Positions 21,905 to 34,157 of a DNA stretch of 64,000 nt are shown here, one piece after another. Position numbers and translations under genes: made by a program. Numbering within the stretch: position 1 is the first letter of the stretch; each line of letters opens with the position of its first letter. The stretch comes from Daldinia sp. FL1419 (Eukaryota > Ascomycota > Sordariomycetes > Xylariales > Hypoxylaceae), in contig MU623356.1 of assembly GCA_025201765.1 (NCBI GenBank), positions 248,001 to 312,000 on the forward strand, written 5' to 3'. The notes below the pieces were generated by a model. It saw only the letters and a program-made list of their open reading frames with translations. It was not told the origin of the DNA and searched no databases.

Positions 21905-24900
21905 TAAGATTTTCTTTTCCCGCCGGACAACCCCTCCCACATCGCTCGCGTTCCTAAGGGCCAGAGCGAGATGAAAAACGGGAGACTGCCGTCGGAGCAG
22001 CAAATAGTGGTTATAAAGAGAAAAGTCGTCCCGAGCCGACGCGTGGCTGCGAACGAGTGGGTAAGAACTCTATCTATACATTAGGTTCAATCGATTTTCG
22101 AGTGCGTTCGGAGTGGGCAGCCCCTCAGGCAGGATGCGTGGCCGGCGGGCTGACATGCATGCGAATCAACGTGGTAAGTGGATGAGGAAAGGGAAAAATG
22201 TTCGAAACGGAGCCTGCTCTTCTCAGCGCTACAGGCCAGCTGAGAGATGGTAGGGTGACATCATGTACTACTCCCGTAAGCAGGCTGTGTCTTTTTATAA
22301 AAGCCTACTCGCCCTGCGTGTTTACTGGATTCGCCAAGATGGGTGCTGATAGGGCGGACGGGATGGGCCAGCATCCATCATGTCGTCGTATTGGTTATGC
22401 TTAGGGCCCTGCCTTTCTAATGCCCCCAGGTACGCAACTGACTAACCTCGGTGGGAGGAGCTGTATCGGTAAGGTATAATTGTCTTATTAGTCGTACGTA
22501 CCGAGGAAGTTAGGGGATGAGGCCCCGGTCTCTGTTATGTTGGTGACAGAGTTGACTAAGTGGAAGAAATCTCGAAGGATTCTCGACTAAAGTCCAGCAC
22601 AGGTAAAAAGTATCTAAGGGAGGTTTAGCTGGGCTCGTTGGGATGGATGGCATGCATAGAAGCGTCGTATCGAAACAGCCAACTGCCACGTTCCGTGTAA
22701 CAATCATTGCCTTATGAGGAGCGACCATTTCACACGCCATGGTTAGATCTCGGGTACGTGTATGCGAATCAATTGTTAGCCTTTCGCAATACATGACCTC
22801 TTCTTCTTACGCGAGAATGTGAGGCGCCGAACCACGCATCGCATTGCCCTACGTTATCAATCGACATCCACATGGCTTTTGCATCTTATATTATTAACCT
22901 AGTTAACTAGCCCACGTGTCTTGGGCTGTTGCTTCTTCTTCTTCTTCTTTTTATCTCCTGAGGTATAGAGCAGCGTGACGACATAGATTAACAACAGCAC
23001 TCACTTTCTTTTCCTTGTCTCTATTCACCTCGTCAGTGCCCAAGGGCGGGGTATATCGACTGACTGACTGACGTGAGCTCGACTAGCGCAGGTCAGGCTT
23101 GAAGGGCATCCTTCCGTCAAGTCCAAATCTAGAGGCATTTCTCGACGGGCTTTCGAATCCTGAGCGCAAAAGAGATACTAACAGCCAATAGCAAAGCCCG
23201 CTACTTCTACTTGTGCCGACTATTCTTTCCTTAGCATCATTCATATTATTTATTGTCTACCTAGGTAAACAACCCCTGGGAGATTCTTTGCGGGGCCGAA
23301 GGTAGCGTATGTGCTTTCAAACCATGGGGCCGCCGTGGCAGGGGTCAGGAGGCTTGTTCTAACCTAAGATGGGATGGTTGTGATGGTTTTGTAAATTATC
23401 GCTGACAGCGCAGTAAGCTCTAAGATGTCGCTTGCAATCGTCGGTAGAATTTGCGAAAGAGCTTCATATCGAATAGTCATACACGTTTGCAGTTGAGAAT
23501 ATTTTATCTACCTAAAGTATGCCACTATAAAGCTACAAGTCGACATGAGCATCTTTTGAGTACCCTAGGTAGTTTTCCTCCCGTTTAGGTATGCGCCTGA
23601 TGGAGTCTCGGAAGTAATATCTGAGATGTTTCTAATAATAGCCGGTTTGGGCTAGGATATTGAAACCCCCGAACGCTGCGTTGATGTATAACCTTAAGTG
23701 TACATGACTCCCATTGGGTTCCGGGTCCAGCTCGGGCCGTCGATGGACTCGTCGGGTATCTGATGCCGCAGTTGCTATCTCAGACCGCCGTCCAGAATAG
23801 CAACCGGTCCTGGACTATGGGGTTATTGTTAAATTTTCCGTAAATGAAAGGCGAAAGATAATATCTCCCACGAAGGCGCCATCGGATCATGTGCTGATGA
23901 ATAAAAGAAAGGGACCAAGGAGCTGAACTAATAAGATACATTAGTACTACACCATCACCACCATCACCACACGGCTCGTAGCTACGCAACCTATAGGTCT
24001 CAGCAGATAAGAAACCACCGGTACTTGAGGGGTTTATGTGAGCATAATAAATCCAGGAAATTTCGAAGGGATTGGACTACAATGAATATTTGCATCCAAT
24101 AACTCCAAGGTATTCTCGCAAGGGATTGGGTAGAGGTTCTTGCGAGAATATCTCGCCGTCTCGCCTGGTACCTGTTAGACCAACAAAGGCGCTCGTCCAC
24201 CTATTGTAACGGAAGATACTCTTAGTTCCCGCGATGAATAAATTACCTACCCCCCTTTTCACACCACGCCTACAACAAAAGAGATCAATTATTGAAAGTC
24301 TGAAATGATTAAGTTGAAGCATTTAAGGCCACACGAGACACCAAATTCAAGAAGCAGTCGCGGCGATACGATTATCTAGGCCCATCGATTGCGTAGCCTT
24401 CCAACGATGATAAAACACGTTCACCGCTATATTCCCATAAACAGGTTTCCCTAAGGATGATATATTTAACTGGATTTGTTGTAAGCTGACGTGGAAGCCT
24501 TATGCAGCTGAAATCCGCCTGAGCTATGGAATTTGGTCGCCAGTGCTGCCCAAGCTTTTTGGACCAGTGTCGAATCTGAAACGATATAACCAGAAAATCG
24601 GAATCGGAAGATACTGTGTGATATGTAAAGATATGGCAAGATTATTTAATTTGATTGGGATAGATATTCAATCCTAGAATTCTCGGGTGGTTGTCTAGGC
24701 TGAAGACAAAAAGAATCGCAAGCTCGATATTATATGCCCATTACGCTCCGTAAACTATCAAAATGTCCCTTCGTTGAATACCGAGGTATTTAGTCCATAT
24801 AGGTAGGTCTATACATAACCTCTTGGAATGGCTATCCCTTCGATGTCCACCAAGGGTAAGAAACAATGAACCAGACCGCGGAAAATAATGAATCATTCGA

Positions 24901-26083
24901 GCATATAACTTTACCAGAAAGCGAGGAAAGAACTGGGAAATACATGTATGGTATTATAACTGCCCCCTGGCAGACTTTTAAGCTAGGTAGTATTTAATCC
25001 ACGGCAAACGTTTTGGGGAAGAGTCGCAGAAAGGCTTTTGTATCGTGAAAGGAAACTAGGTACTTTTTAATTTTTATCAGTGATACGACTATACTCATTA
25101 CAGCTTTCGAATAATCCAGGTATGTATAGGTAAATAGTAGCTAAGCAATCTTTAGATATAGGTGGTAGATATTATCTTGACGTGAGAAGAGGGGGGAGAA
25201 AGGGGAAGTTGGAAACAAACCTATAATTGTAAACAGTAGTTAATTTTAATAACCTGTCAACCTTTTAGACTACCTAACTACCTATATAAAGCTTAGAAGA
25301 ACATATAGATGGAACTATGGCTATTCACGAGGAAAATATGGTCTTATTGCGAGTTGTTTCCTTATGCTCTAGCACTCGGGCCGGTGCTTCACTGGCTCGA
25401 CAGGACCATTTAGGAGCATCTATTTTACTCAGGCCTTCCTTGTTTCTGGAAATCTTAGCCAAGCATCGAGGGTATAGGGCTTGACAGAGTAAAGACATCC
25501 ATAATAGTATATGTCCCTCAGAGAATCGAATAGCCCCGGAGATAAGCAATTAGATGTACATCGATAATACCGTTTGCTGGTCACCCAATCCCACAATTCC
25601 CACCATTACTCTTCAACAAACTTTCCTTTTAAGAGCACTTTGTGCTTTCGGCAAGAGTCATAGTATGCAGGTAGCTGCTGAAGCGGGCAATGATTCCGGC
25701 TTTGCGTCTCAACTTCTTGTTACTTCCATCAAGCTGGCCAGTGCACTTCGGAGTTAACAAGGGGCTTTATCTGGTTAAGGGCATGGAAAAGCGGATTGAT
25801 ACTCTATCAACTCGGGATCAGCATTTTGAACTGCCGGATTAGGGAATAATAATTCCAATGCTTCAAGTCTCCGCAGAGTGCGTTCAGCTAATCAAGAAGA
25901 GCGTGACCACGCGGGAGAACCGCGTTCCACGAGACGCGAGGTGTGATGGATATAGGATATAGGCACTAGAATTAGCATAAATCCAGCAATGCTCGCACGA
26001 CGGTATCCTGCTCCAAGTTCTCATCAGTCTCAGTCGCTTCTCCCTTGTGATTTCTGGGTTAAACTTCTATTTTCTCTTACATC
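21905..26083. other. 4.2-kb gene-free region
   Basis: The longest stretch without a supported gene. It is A/T-rich in its second half (about 24.4-25.3 kb). It contains a (CTT)n tract near 22925-22950, a TGACTGACTGAC repeat near 23060 and one exact TACCTAGGTA at 23258-23267. Open frames are short and lack recognisable domains. It may hold decayed transposon sequence or a non-coding RNA, but nothing in it shows this. Confidence 0.5.
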
Positions 26084-27234
26084 ATGTCGCTTTCAAGTTG
26101 GACACCCGTCGCGGGGCTACCCGACATCAATACCATACTGCTACCTCTGGCTATTCTAGGCTTCTTACTACAATGGGGCACGATGCTAGTTCAAGGGTCC
26201 CTAGCCCAGTATATCATTGTATCTTGGAAGGGCTACTTCCCAAGCGGAACGCCTGTGAAGAATGTCTGGACCGGCATCTTTCTTCTAGACCATCCTTTCG
26301 TCATTCTCATAACCTTCTTCCAATCAATGCTCAATCTTGCCGAGATTCCCCGCCTTGAGGGCTATTTGCTTCTTGTCGACCTACTCTTCGCTCTCTCCGT
26401 TCCGGGCCTCGTTTCCGTCGTCGAAGACCGGCGTAATAGGAAAACCGGTCCTCTCAGATAGTAAGACTCAACTCACCTACCTAACCTTAGTGTTTATGCA
26501 ATCAGTAACTAACGAAAGGATATAGTCCTGCGCTCTGGCAAATGCTTTGGAATTTCTTCGGCGTAGCTTCAACGATCTCTACCTTTACCCGGATCTATAT
26601 TAATCATCGACTGCCGAACAGTCCCTCCGTGCCTGCCGATCAGGCACAGGCTCTTCCCTTCACAGCTGTGCTACAAGTTCTTCTTGTTCCCATCGTCGTG
26701 GCGCCGTATCTCCTTGGTGCATCTCTTACACAGGTAGCATATGGTTCTGCATCATTTTTCCTCAGCCCGCTTATGGTAGGACCTTTCCAGGACCTCGTCA
26801 GTGGTCTCATCGCCAGCAGTGGTCCTATCTTCTCGAGCCCTGTTGTTATTTCTTACTATATCGTCGGACTTGCCAGTGCGGCAGTGCACTGGGCCGTTGT
26901 TTTGTTCACGCTTCGGTCCCCCGGACTTAGCTTGTTCACCCTCTACGTTCCAAATCCTGGTCTCGTGCAACGCGGGAGTCCTACTCAGATCGCCGAGGCC
27001 GGCCACCACTTTATTCAGTATGGTTATCTTTTCTTCAACATCTCGGTACTCCTTCTTGGGAAGTACGTCTTCACTTTGGACAGGGGAGTCGCCGGAAGGG
27101 CCCGGGGTAATAGCCCCTTATTGACACTTGCAGCTGTCACAGCAATCGGAGGACCGGGGGCTGGGATGGCTTGGACACTTAGTCAGAGGGAGAAGGGGAT
27201 GACCGCTGCTCGTATTTCTGCCAAGGAGGCTTAA
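26084..27234 (+). CDS. Multi-TM membrane protein of unknown function
   Basis: Exons 26084-26460 and 26526-27234 with a 65-nt intron (GTAAGA donor, ATATAG acceptor), giving 361 aa. About eight hydrophobic segments are visible. They include ILLPLAILGFLLQWGTMLV, PFVILITFFQSMLNL, YLLLVDLLFALSVPGLVSVV, the stretch VLQVLLVPIVVAPYLLGASL, ISYYIVGLASAAVHWAVVLF, the one after HFIQYGYLF, and a weaker one near the C-terminus. The loop after the third TM is basic (EDRRNRKTGPLR), which suggests a cytosolic side. No conserved catalytic or transporter motif was recognised. Integral membrane proteins of this size are common near fungal secondary-metabolite genes, but no such cluster is present here. Confidence 0.78.
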
Positions 27235-28827
27235 ATAAACGCGATGGTACCCAGATCTGATCCATTACGCCAGGTCTACTATATAGATTATGACCTCTGG
27301 AGTGGCGTAGCGCTGCGTTCCAAGTAAAAATATGACCGGCCAACAGCTGCTAGCTTTAGATACTCTTGAAGAATACGGTATGAAATAATAGCATCACTGA
27401 GCGACATCCCGAATACCGGGATTATATTAAAATAAAATCTTGATTATCAATGACACATAAATCAGGGACTTTGAGCGTTAATGTCCTCTACTTAATACTA
27501 GATGTGATACTTTGGTATATTTATCATCGCAGGTATCAAAGACAACCAAGCTTACCGTACTGTTCGAATGTTCTTCAGTAGCAGGCACTCGCCTAGATCG
27601 ATATCTTGAAACTTTTCAAATGCCGTCTTCTGGGATTGTATTGAATTGTGTATTAATTCTCACAAGAAGCCCGAATTCAAACTCCAATGCGGCTCTAGCC
27701 CCATCATTGCCAATTGTTCCTATCCCTACCTCTCAGCCGCACGTACTTTATACAATTTCACAACGATAAAGCCCCTGAATGTAACCTTGTTTGCAGATTC
27801 AGCTGCTTACAACATGTGGACAGTTGGGAACATTGCCCATGATGAATGGCCAGGACCAAACGGGGAAAAAAAATTATGAATTAAAATAAAAAAAGGAAAG
27901 AAAAAAGAAGAGATTGAGCCTTTCATTCTGGCTATTTCACACGAAATTGGAAAATACATAGTACATCAACCTTTGCTACATAACTACGATCAACATACCC
28001 CTTAGCAGGCCTCATCCTAGGACAACAAGAGATTTCTTGGAACCCTATCCTCTAGTATTATTTACCTACCTACACAGCAGTAACCCTAACGACTATAATA
28101 TCTCTACGATGACTTTAGAAATCAATTCAAGCCCCGAAACCCATTTAACTGGTTGCGGCGTGATGACCTTTGTAAGTACCCGCATACGCGCAATTCGAAG
28201 CCGTCCACAGCAACGATTACAACGAAAGTTAATTTTTACAAGTGGCTCCAAGTTCGTCTTATACTAGTTTCTCGGAGTTTTCCGATCGTTCTGCTTCCTC
28301 GTTTGATTTTGGTGATAACGGATATGCGGCGCCCTGCGACTATGGTGGAGGACTGCTCCATATGAGCGCCACGAGCCAGGAAAGCGGCCTTATATTTGCT
28401 CACGGTGATTTCGAAAAGACATACCATTCAGCCTTTTCTCGCGCCCAATGACGAAAAAGCGTCAGGGCCACATTCGGTCTGAGAATACTTGGAGGCAATG
28501 AGCTATCTGAGAGGGGTGTCTCAAGAGATTTATCTCCCATAGAACTTGGAGACATGGTTGGAATATGTATACACCCCACATCCGTGACATATATATCTTA
28601 CATATGTCACCTATTGTCCTAAGACAGACTTGACAGCCTATACAAGTAACTTACCTCATAAACTGCGTCTTACTTCAACAGTACCTGTATCTGAACGAAT
28701 GATAAAAGGATCACTATAAAGTGAACAATATTTTCAAAAGCTAATGATCTATGGATATGTGAACTCTAAGGTCGTAGCGCAAATGCGGATCGCTCGTTGA
28801 AAAAATAAATCTACTCGTAAGAATCGT
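27235..28827. other. Intergenic region with unresolved short open frames
   Basis: About 1.6 kb. Two short open frames have some protein-like character: 27646-27879, with Cys and a run ending MWTVGNIAHDEWPGP, and 28245-28451, with SFDFGDNGYAAPCDYGGG. Neither has a convincing ATG plus splice model. They could be remnants of small secreted proteins. An A-rich tract lies at about 27870-27910. Confidence 0.4.
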
Positions 28828-31800
28828 CTAGTAAACCTCAAGCACATAACGCCCATCTTCCTTCAGACGGTCGATTTCCTTCTTCGCGTCTATCTTCTTT
28901 CCAGTCATCTTGGCCTCAGCAGAAATAGCCTCCTTGAGTACATCAGTGACGTCAGGAACAGGCCAGGTAGGACCACAGAGGTAGAAAGAACCATCCTGTT
29001 CAATGTATGCCTTGATAATGTCGTTCAAAGTCTGACGCATGCGGTCTTGAATGTAGATCTTCTGGGGCTGATCACGAGAGAAGGCGGCACCAAGAAGGGT
29101 GATAACACCCGCGTCCAGATACGCCTCCCATTCCTCACCATAGAGGTACTCCTCACGTTGGTGGCGTGAACCGAGGTATAGGAGAATTGAACCGATATCC
29201 TTGCCTTCAGCCTTTTGCATCGCACGATACTGCACGAATGCCCTGAAGGGAGCCAGGCCAGTGCCGAGACCGGCCATAATGAGGGGTGCATCGTCACGTG
29301 TAGGTAGCTTCATGACGGAAGGCTTAACGGATGCAGTAACGGCGGCTCCCACAGGAAGACGGCTGAGGTAACGGGTTGCTTGGCCGTAACGTGTTCGACC
29401 CTTAGAATCAACCCAATCCACAACCACAATCATGAGGGCGACTGCGTTCGGAGATACCGCTTGAGCAGATGCGATCGAGTACTCACGACGCTTCAGAGGT
29501 CCAACTAGACGGACGAGATCCGGGAAGCTAGGATGAGCAGATCTGAATTCTTCTAGTACATCAGCATAAGTACTGGTGTCGACCTCTGTTCGCCGTTTAA
29601 ACTCTTCTGCACCTTCTGGGGTACCGAGGGAGGCTAGCTTCTTCTTTTCGAGCTCGTCGGTGGCAAACTCGGCTAGGGATTCATAGAATCGCTTGGGAGG
29701 CTTGCCAAATATGTCAAGATTTTGAACTAGCGATTGGTAGACAGTCCTCGTCTCTAGAACGCTAGGATCCTCTCTAGAAGGCACTTGGACAAGGTCGTTT
29801 GCATTCAGACCGTAGGACTCGATGAACTCGTGGACAAGATCAACATCGTTGTCTGCATGTACTCCAAGAGCCTCTCCAATCTTGTAGGTCAGACCAGAGT
29901 CTCCAAGATCAAATTCAATATGGAATATGTTACGGTCGTACGTCGAAGGTGTAAGTCGGCGGTTCTCCTTAACGTGAATAGTGTATGTCTTGACGGTTAA
30001 GTCAGGACGGAGGGTGATATCAGTATTGTATGCCTCCTTAAAAACGAGACCCTTTGCAGCAGACTCCCAACTACTGAGTTGTAGATCCTGCTCCGACTCC
30101 TCTTTTTGGAATGTAGCAAAACTATTTGTCTTCAGGACTTGAGGAAGGCTTCGCGACACACCCTCGGAATTCTCGGCCCAAGATTCTGGAACTTCAAGCT
30201 GCTTAAGAGACTTCTCCAACGCATCGAGGCATTCTTCCAATGTAGGGGGATTAGCTTCCAGGGTAGCTAGCTTTTCTAAAAATTCGTGTTTGAGATCTGG
30301 TTGTGCGACCTTTAGGAAAGCAAGCTCAACCAATAGTCGGGCAGCATTCAGGTCAGTCTCAAAAGCGGGGGATGAAGAGGAGTCCAAGACGTAAAGTGAG
30401 ATGTTTCTTGCTTGTACATCTCTGCGGAGAGTAGAGGGGATCCGCTTCTCCGCATCTTCGTCCTTGAAATTGGGTAACTTTAGGATCAGCTTTCCGTTGT
30501 CCTTGACGCTCTCCGAGACGGCTACTTCTTTCAGCAGCTTTTCTTCGCCCACCAAAACAACATCAGCCTCTTCGGCTGCAAATGGCGCATCAATCGTGAT
30601 TTCAGATGTTCTTAGATCGGACCGAACAACACCGCCTTGTACTAAATTATCGTGAGACTCGTTAAGATAGACATTTGTAGTAGAGTCTCGCGATAGGATA
30701 CTACCAACGACGCTCGGAGCAAGTAGAGCGACTGAGTCGTCGACATCCCAAAATATGTACTGTTCTACAGACTCGAACTGTGGTAGTTGGATACGAGAGA
30801 TCGGGTTCTTGCTCGTGGCCTGCGTAATTGCAGCGACGAAACTTGAGGGGGTAAAGGCGTGCGACGCAGCGTACTTTACGTCGGTAACTACGGGAGTCGA
30901 GGCCCATTTGCTCGAGAACAAGATTGCAGTTAACGCGTCCGAGTACAGGATAGACTGGACTGACGCGTCGGATACAGCGAGCTCATTCGGGACTTGTCCA
31001 AGAACTGCGACGTGTGTGGCTGACGCTGGGATGGAGTTGATGAAAGCTTCTTCGATAAAAGGTCTGTATATCCTGACAATTACAGCACCCACTCTATTGC
31101 CGTCGGCGGCAAGCTTAGGTACAACCTGTTTAGCAAGTTGAGCCTCCACGCTGCCGAAAACGATGTAAATAGTTTCAGCAGCGTCGTGACCGACGTATTC
31201 AAACGGCTCATAGTCTGTACCGAGCTCGTCGTTGAAGGCTTTGAGAAGCTCCAGGACCTTTCCAGCGTCGTCGAGGCGCTTGTTCAAGGCCTCGGCTGCC
31301 GCAGAAACTTTCTTGAAGACATCGGCAACACCAACCTGGCTCAAGACGTCAATTACCCTCAACGTCTCGCGAGACGTACGAACACCGTCATAAAGGTGAA
31401 TGGTGGGCAAGATCTTGGCCAATAATGTGGCGAAGAGCGAGATATGCTGAGCCTCATACGCGGAACCGCTGGATACGAGACCCAGTCCAAGCTCTTCGGA
31501 AAGCTGTAGAGCAGTGCCGTACTCTGCGACAAGGCCAGCATCAGAAACGTAATCGGTAGCAGCCACGTGGGCGACGAAGGGGCTCGCAACCCCGTAGAGC
31601 AAAGCCAACTGGTCCAAAGCGGAACGCAGGTGGCGCAAACTTAGCGATGGTGCCAACAAAGTTTGCGGGATATTCCTCTTGCTTAAATCGAAGTCCTTCG
31701 AGAAGATGTAACCAAGGGCAAAAGCGCCAGCGCCCGCACGGGTTTGAAGAGGCAGGACGGTTGTAGGATAACCATGAACATTCTTCTCCCCGTTCTTGGC

Positions 31801-32061
31801 CCAATTCTTTACGGCAACGTCGAGGTCGAACGTCTCGGGAGAGTACGAGAAGATCTTATCGGACAAAGTATAGGCGATCTGCTGAACGAGAAGTTGACCG
31901 GTGACATAGGTAGGGCCGGATATCGAAGATAAAGGCACGGGTTGACCGAAGGGCAAAGTCGACGACTGCCGGGTGAACTCGGCGCGAGAGGTCTTGGATT
32001 CCGGCATGGTTACTTGATCCGCCAAAGGGCCACCACTACCTTCGGATTGCTTCAATTGCAT
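28828..32061 (-). CDS. MET10: Sulfite reductase [NADPH] flavoprotein component, Met10 type
   Basis: Alpha subunit of assimilatory sulfite reductase, which passes electrons from NADPH through FAD to the hemoprotein subunit that reduces sulfite to sulfide. Single exon, 1077 aa, close to the yeast Met10 length. The N-terminal half is a pyruvate:ferredoxin-oxidoreductase-like region (QIAYTLSDKIFSYSPETFDLDVA... FALGYIFSKDFDLSKRN). The C-terminal reductase module begins near residue 687. It contains the FAD-binding RREYS motif (about 855), the NADPH-binding GLGTGLAPFRAF (about 930), LYLGSRHQREE and FYLCGPTWPVPDV, and ends in an aromatic Tyr, as in this family. No FMN flavodoxin domain is present, as expected for Met10. 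An internal Met at residue 19 is an alternative start. Confidence 0.96.
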   Translation of the reverse strand: MQLKQSEGSGGPLADQVTMPESKTSRAEFTRQSSTLPFGQPVPLSSISGPTYVTGQLLVQQIAYTLSDKIFSYSPETFDLDVAVKNWAKNGEKNVHGYPTTVLPLQTRAGAGAFALGYIFSKDFDLSKRNIPQTLLAPSLSLRHLRSALDQLALLYGVASPFVAHVAATDYVSDAGLVAEYGTALQLSEELGLGLVSSGSAYEAQHISLFATLLAKILPTIHLYDGVRTSRETLRVIDVLSQVGVADVFKKVSAAAEALNKRLDDAGKVLELLKAFNDELGTDYEPFEYVGHDAAETIYIVFGSVEAQLAKQVVPKLAADGNRVGAVIVRIYRPFIEEAFINSIPASATHVAVLGQVPNELAVSDASVQSILYSDALTAILFSSKWASTPVVTDVKYAASHAFTPSSFVAAITQATSKNPISRIQLPQFESVEQYIFWDVDDSVALLAPSVVGSILSRDSTTNVYLNESHDNLVQGGVVRSDLRTSEITIDAPFAAEEADVVLVGEEKLLKEVAVSESVKDNGKLILKLPNFKDEDAEKRIPSTLRRDVQARNISLYVLDSSSSPAFETDLNAARLLVELAFLKVAQPDLKHEFLEKLATLEANPPTLEECLDALEKSLKQLEVPESWAENSEGVSRSLPQVLKTNSFATFQKEESEQDLQLSSWESAAKGLVFKEAYNTDITLRPDLTVKTYTIHVKENRRLTPSTYDRNIFHIEFDLGDSGLTYKIGEALGVHADNDVDLVHEFIESYGLNANDLVQVPSREDPSVLETRTVYQSLVQNLDIFGKPPKRFYESLAEFATDELEKKKLASLGTPEGAEEFKRRTEVDTSTYADVLEEFRSAHPSFPDLVRLVGPLKRREYSIASAQAVSPNAVALMIVVVDWVDSKGRTRYGQATRYLSRLPVGAAVTASVKPSVMKLPTRDDAPLIMAGLGTGLAPFRAFVQYRAMQKAEGKDIGSILLYLGSRHQREEYLYGEEWEAYLDAGVITLLGAAFSRDQPQKIYIQDRMRQTLNDIIKAYIEQDGSFYLCGPTWPVPDVTDVLKEAISAEAKMTGKKIDAKKEIDRLKEDGRYVLEVY

Positions 32062-32465
32062 CCTATCCGGTTCTCCGGGGCTCTTTGGAAGCCAGACCCT
32101 GTAAGGATAAGTACTTGTGAAATCCTCCTGAAGATACGAGTACAGTAAATTAGACCAGGTAGGTTAAAACCGTCACGAGTTGATTTATAGGAGGTTTTTA
32201 TAGGACAAGGCTTATGATTCCAAAGGAATGATCAGACAAGACAGCGGGTACGACTGATCAAAGCCAATGATAGACACGCTTTCTTTCTCGACAAAACAAG
32301 AAGAGTGTGATGAATAATAAACTTGGCCTAGGTAACGGGCAAGTTGTCTCACGACCGGCACATCGAAAAAAAAGGAGACAACTTCGAGAAAAGGAGACGA
32401 TGCGGTTTTATTACTTCTAGAAGCCCTCTAGGGAAAAAAAAAAAAAGTAAAGGCTTAACCTACCT
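32062..32465. other. Upstream region of MET10
   Basis: Non-coding 5' region of the sulfite reductase gene, with an A-rich run near 32430-32446. No clear binding site for the sulfur regulator was identified by eye. Confidence 0.45.
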
Positions 32466-32707
32466 CTACGCCAAATACGCTCCATACTTTTCCTGAACCC
32501 ATTTTCGCTTCTTCGCCAACCAGCGGTTCTCGGTGGTGAACCGGGCGGCGAACAAGCGGGTGTCGAGGAAAAAGATGGCGCGAATAATTTGCAAAATCGC
32601 ATTTGGATTGAGAAAACGCGCGGATTCGTCTTTGTAGAATATGATCACGCAATACCGCCCTAACCTTTGATTAGTTTAGCGCATGGACGCATACCATATC
32701 CCACCAT
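32466..32707 (-). CDS. Possible small basic protein (68 aa), two exons
   Basis: Tentative. Exon 32707-32695 (ATG GTG GGA TAT G) joins exon 32659-32466 across a 35-nt intron. The intron has a GTATGC donor, a CTAATC branch-like site and a TTAG acceptor, giving 68 aa in one frame. The product reads MVGYGRYCVIIFYKDESARF at its start, then an amphipathic or hydrophobic stretch around LQIIRAIFFLDTRLFAARF and a basic end (WLAKKRKWVQEKYGAYLA). The residue pattern looks like a real small mitochondrial or membrane-associated protein, but I do not know the family. A 35-nt intron is unusually short, and all three minus-strand frames are open here, so chance is a real alternative. Confidence 0.35.
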
Positions 32708-33130
32708 TGACGTGCCGCAATTGGACCCGGCAGCTGCTAACGAGTTGAAACATGCCTTATCGATTACCGGCGGACAGTGGCATTGGTAAGGGTTAAGGGT
32801 TCTAGGTTCTAGAATTAGTCCCCTAGGATCACTGTAAACGAATGGCGGCTCACATTCAAAAATTCAAAAGTTCAATTAATGGCAACATCGCTCAGCGTTC
32901 AGACGTCATTTTTGATTAAATAGATCATGCTCCGATTACCGCTCAATTCGGATCTAGGCCGGTACCTCTTTTCAAAATACCATTCAAGAAGTCTAATTTT
33001 AGCAATCATCCCGTCAATGCATTCGTGAGACTACCTGGGTACCTATTACTGATTGGTGGTTGAATAAACGTAGCCGCATCGTTTACAAACCCGTACAATG
33101 CCAACGAGATCATATTCCTAACTTACATCT
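32708..33130. other. Intergenic region
   Basis: About 420 nt with nothing recognised; it contains the 3' end of the nitrilase-family gene. Confidence 0.45.
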
Positions 33131-34157
33131 TCACAATTTGCTTGCATCTCTAATTTGCGTATACGCATAATGCCAGCCTTCTCCCTTCATATCCTCTCTC
33201 ACTTTATAATTGTCTTCCGCAATTCTTAAAACGTCCGTGTCTAGATCCACAACTGACATGCCCTCGGACCGGCCCATCTTCCCAAGAGAGCCAAGATGGG
33301 GAATGCCAACCTGACTCAACCCCGCGAAATTAGTCTCTTCTCCCTTTTCAGGCGGCCCCCCCGCATTCACGAACACCACCGCACAGGTGTTCTCAAACGC
33401 CCGACTAACTACGGTGCTGTTCAAGAATAACGCCTCGCCGTCCGGATTAAGGGCGTAACCCTCGTCCGACACGTCCTTCATGCTCCAAAACGTAGGGACG
33501 CAGATGATTTGTGCACCGTCTGAGATGAGTTCCCGGAATGCCTCTGGGAACGCGATGTCCCAGCAAATCAACAATCCCACTCGTCCCAACGGCGTGTCGA
33601 AGGCCACATGCGGCTGCTGAGCTGACGATACTAGATGGCGTCGTTCCGGATGCCAGAGATTCTTCTTTTGGTATCGCCCAAGAACTTCGCCATTCGAAGA
33701 TATAAAGTATGCGATGTTATGTAGAGACTCGCCTTCTAACTCAACAACGGTGCCGGGTACGATGCAGATATTCAACTCTTTAGCTAGGTCCTGATACTTT
33801 TTCAAGTACGTAGCCGAGTCCGCGCACGACTCCTTAAAGTTTGGCTCATCCGGAACCCATGAGGTAAGATGATACTCGGGTAAGACAGCTAACTTGCATC
33901 CTTCTTTAGCAGCATCTCTGATGAAGGACTCGGCCTTGGCAAAGTTCTCTGCTGGGACGAGGGGCTATGAGGCAGTAAGCGATTTGAACTCTTAACGAAA
34001 AGTTATAATAAGAATGTAAACCAATCAAGACAACTTTTAGCCGAGGCAATCATGTTCGTACTTTGACTGGGGACGTACCCCAAAAATCACTTATACAAGC
34101 GGGATGACCTACCTTGGGATGAAGCTGGATGAGAGCAACCTTGTGAACTGGAGCCAT
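33131..34157 (-). CDS. Carbon-nitrogen hydrolase (nitrilase superfamily amidase)
   Basis: Hydrolyses a carbon-nitrogen bond in an amide, carbamoyl or nitrile substrate; the exact substrate is not clear. Exons 34157-34113 and 33964-33131 with a 148-nt intron, giving 292 aa, a normal size for a single nitrilase domain. The catalytic triad is visible: Glu45 in AVLPEYH, Lys115 in GRYQKKNLW and Cys149 in GLLICWDIAFPEAF. The start exon encodes MAPVHKVALIQLHPK, the usual first beta strand. No signal peptide. A 13-bp direct repeat (TATATCTCGCCTT) lies just upstream of the ATG, at about 34167-34194. Confidence 0.92.

Noticed and set aside
27646..27879. 77-codon open frame with Cys and MWTVGNIAHDEW
   Set aside because: It starts without ATG, and no upstream exon with matching phase was found. 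It may be a remnant, but there is no support.
28109..28451. Two-exon small protein joined at the GTAAGT at 28172
   Set aside because: The ATG frame at 28109 and the downstream SFDFGDNGY frame do not join in phase at any visible acceptor, and the phase-compatible frame has no ATG.
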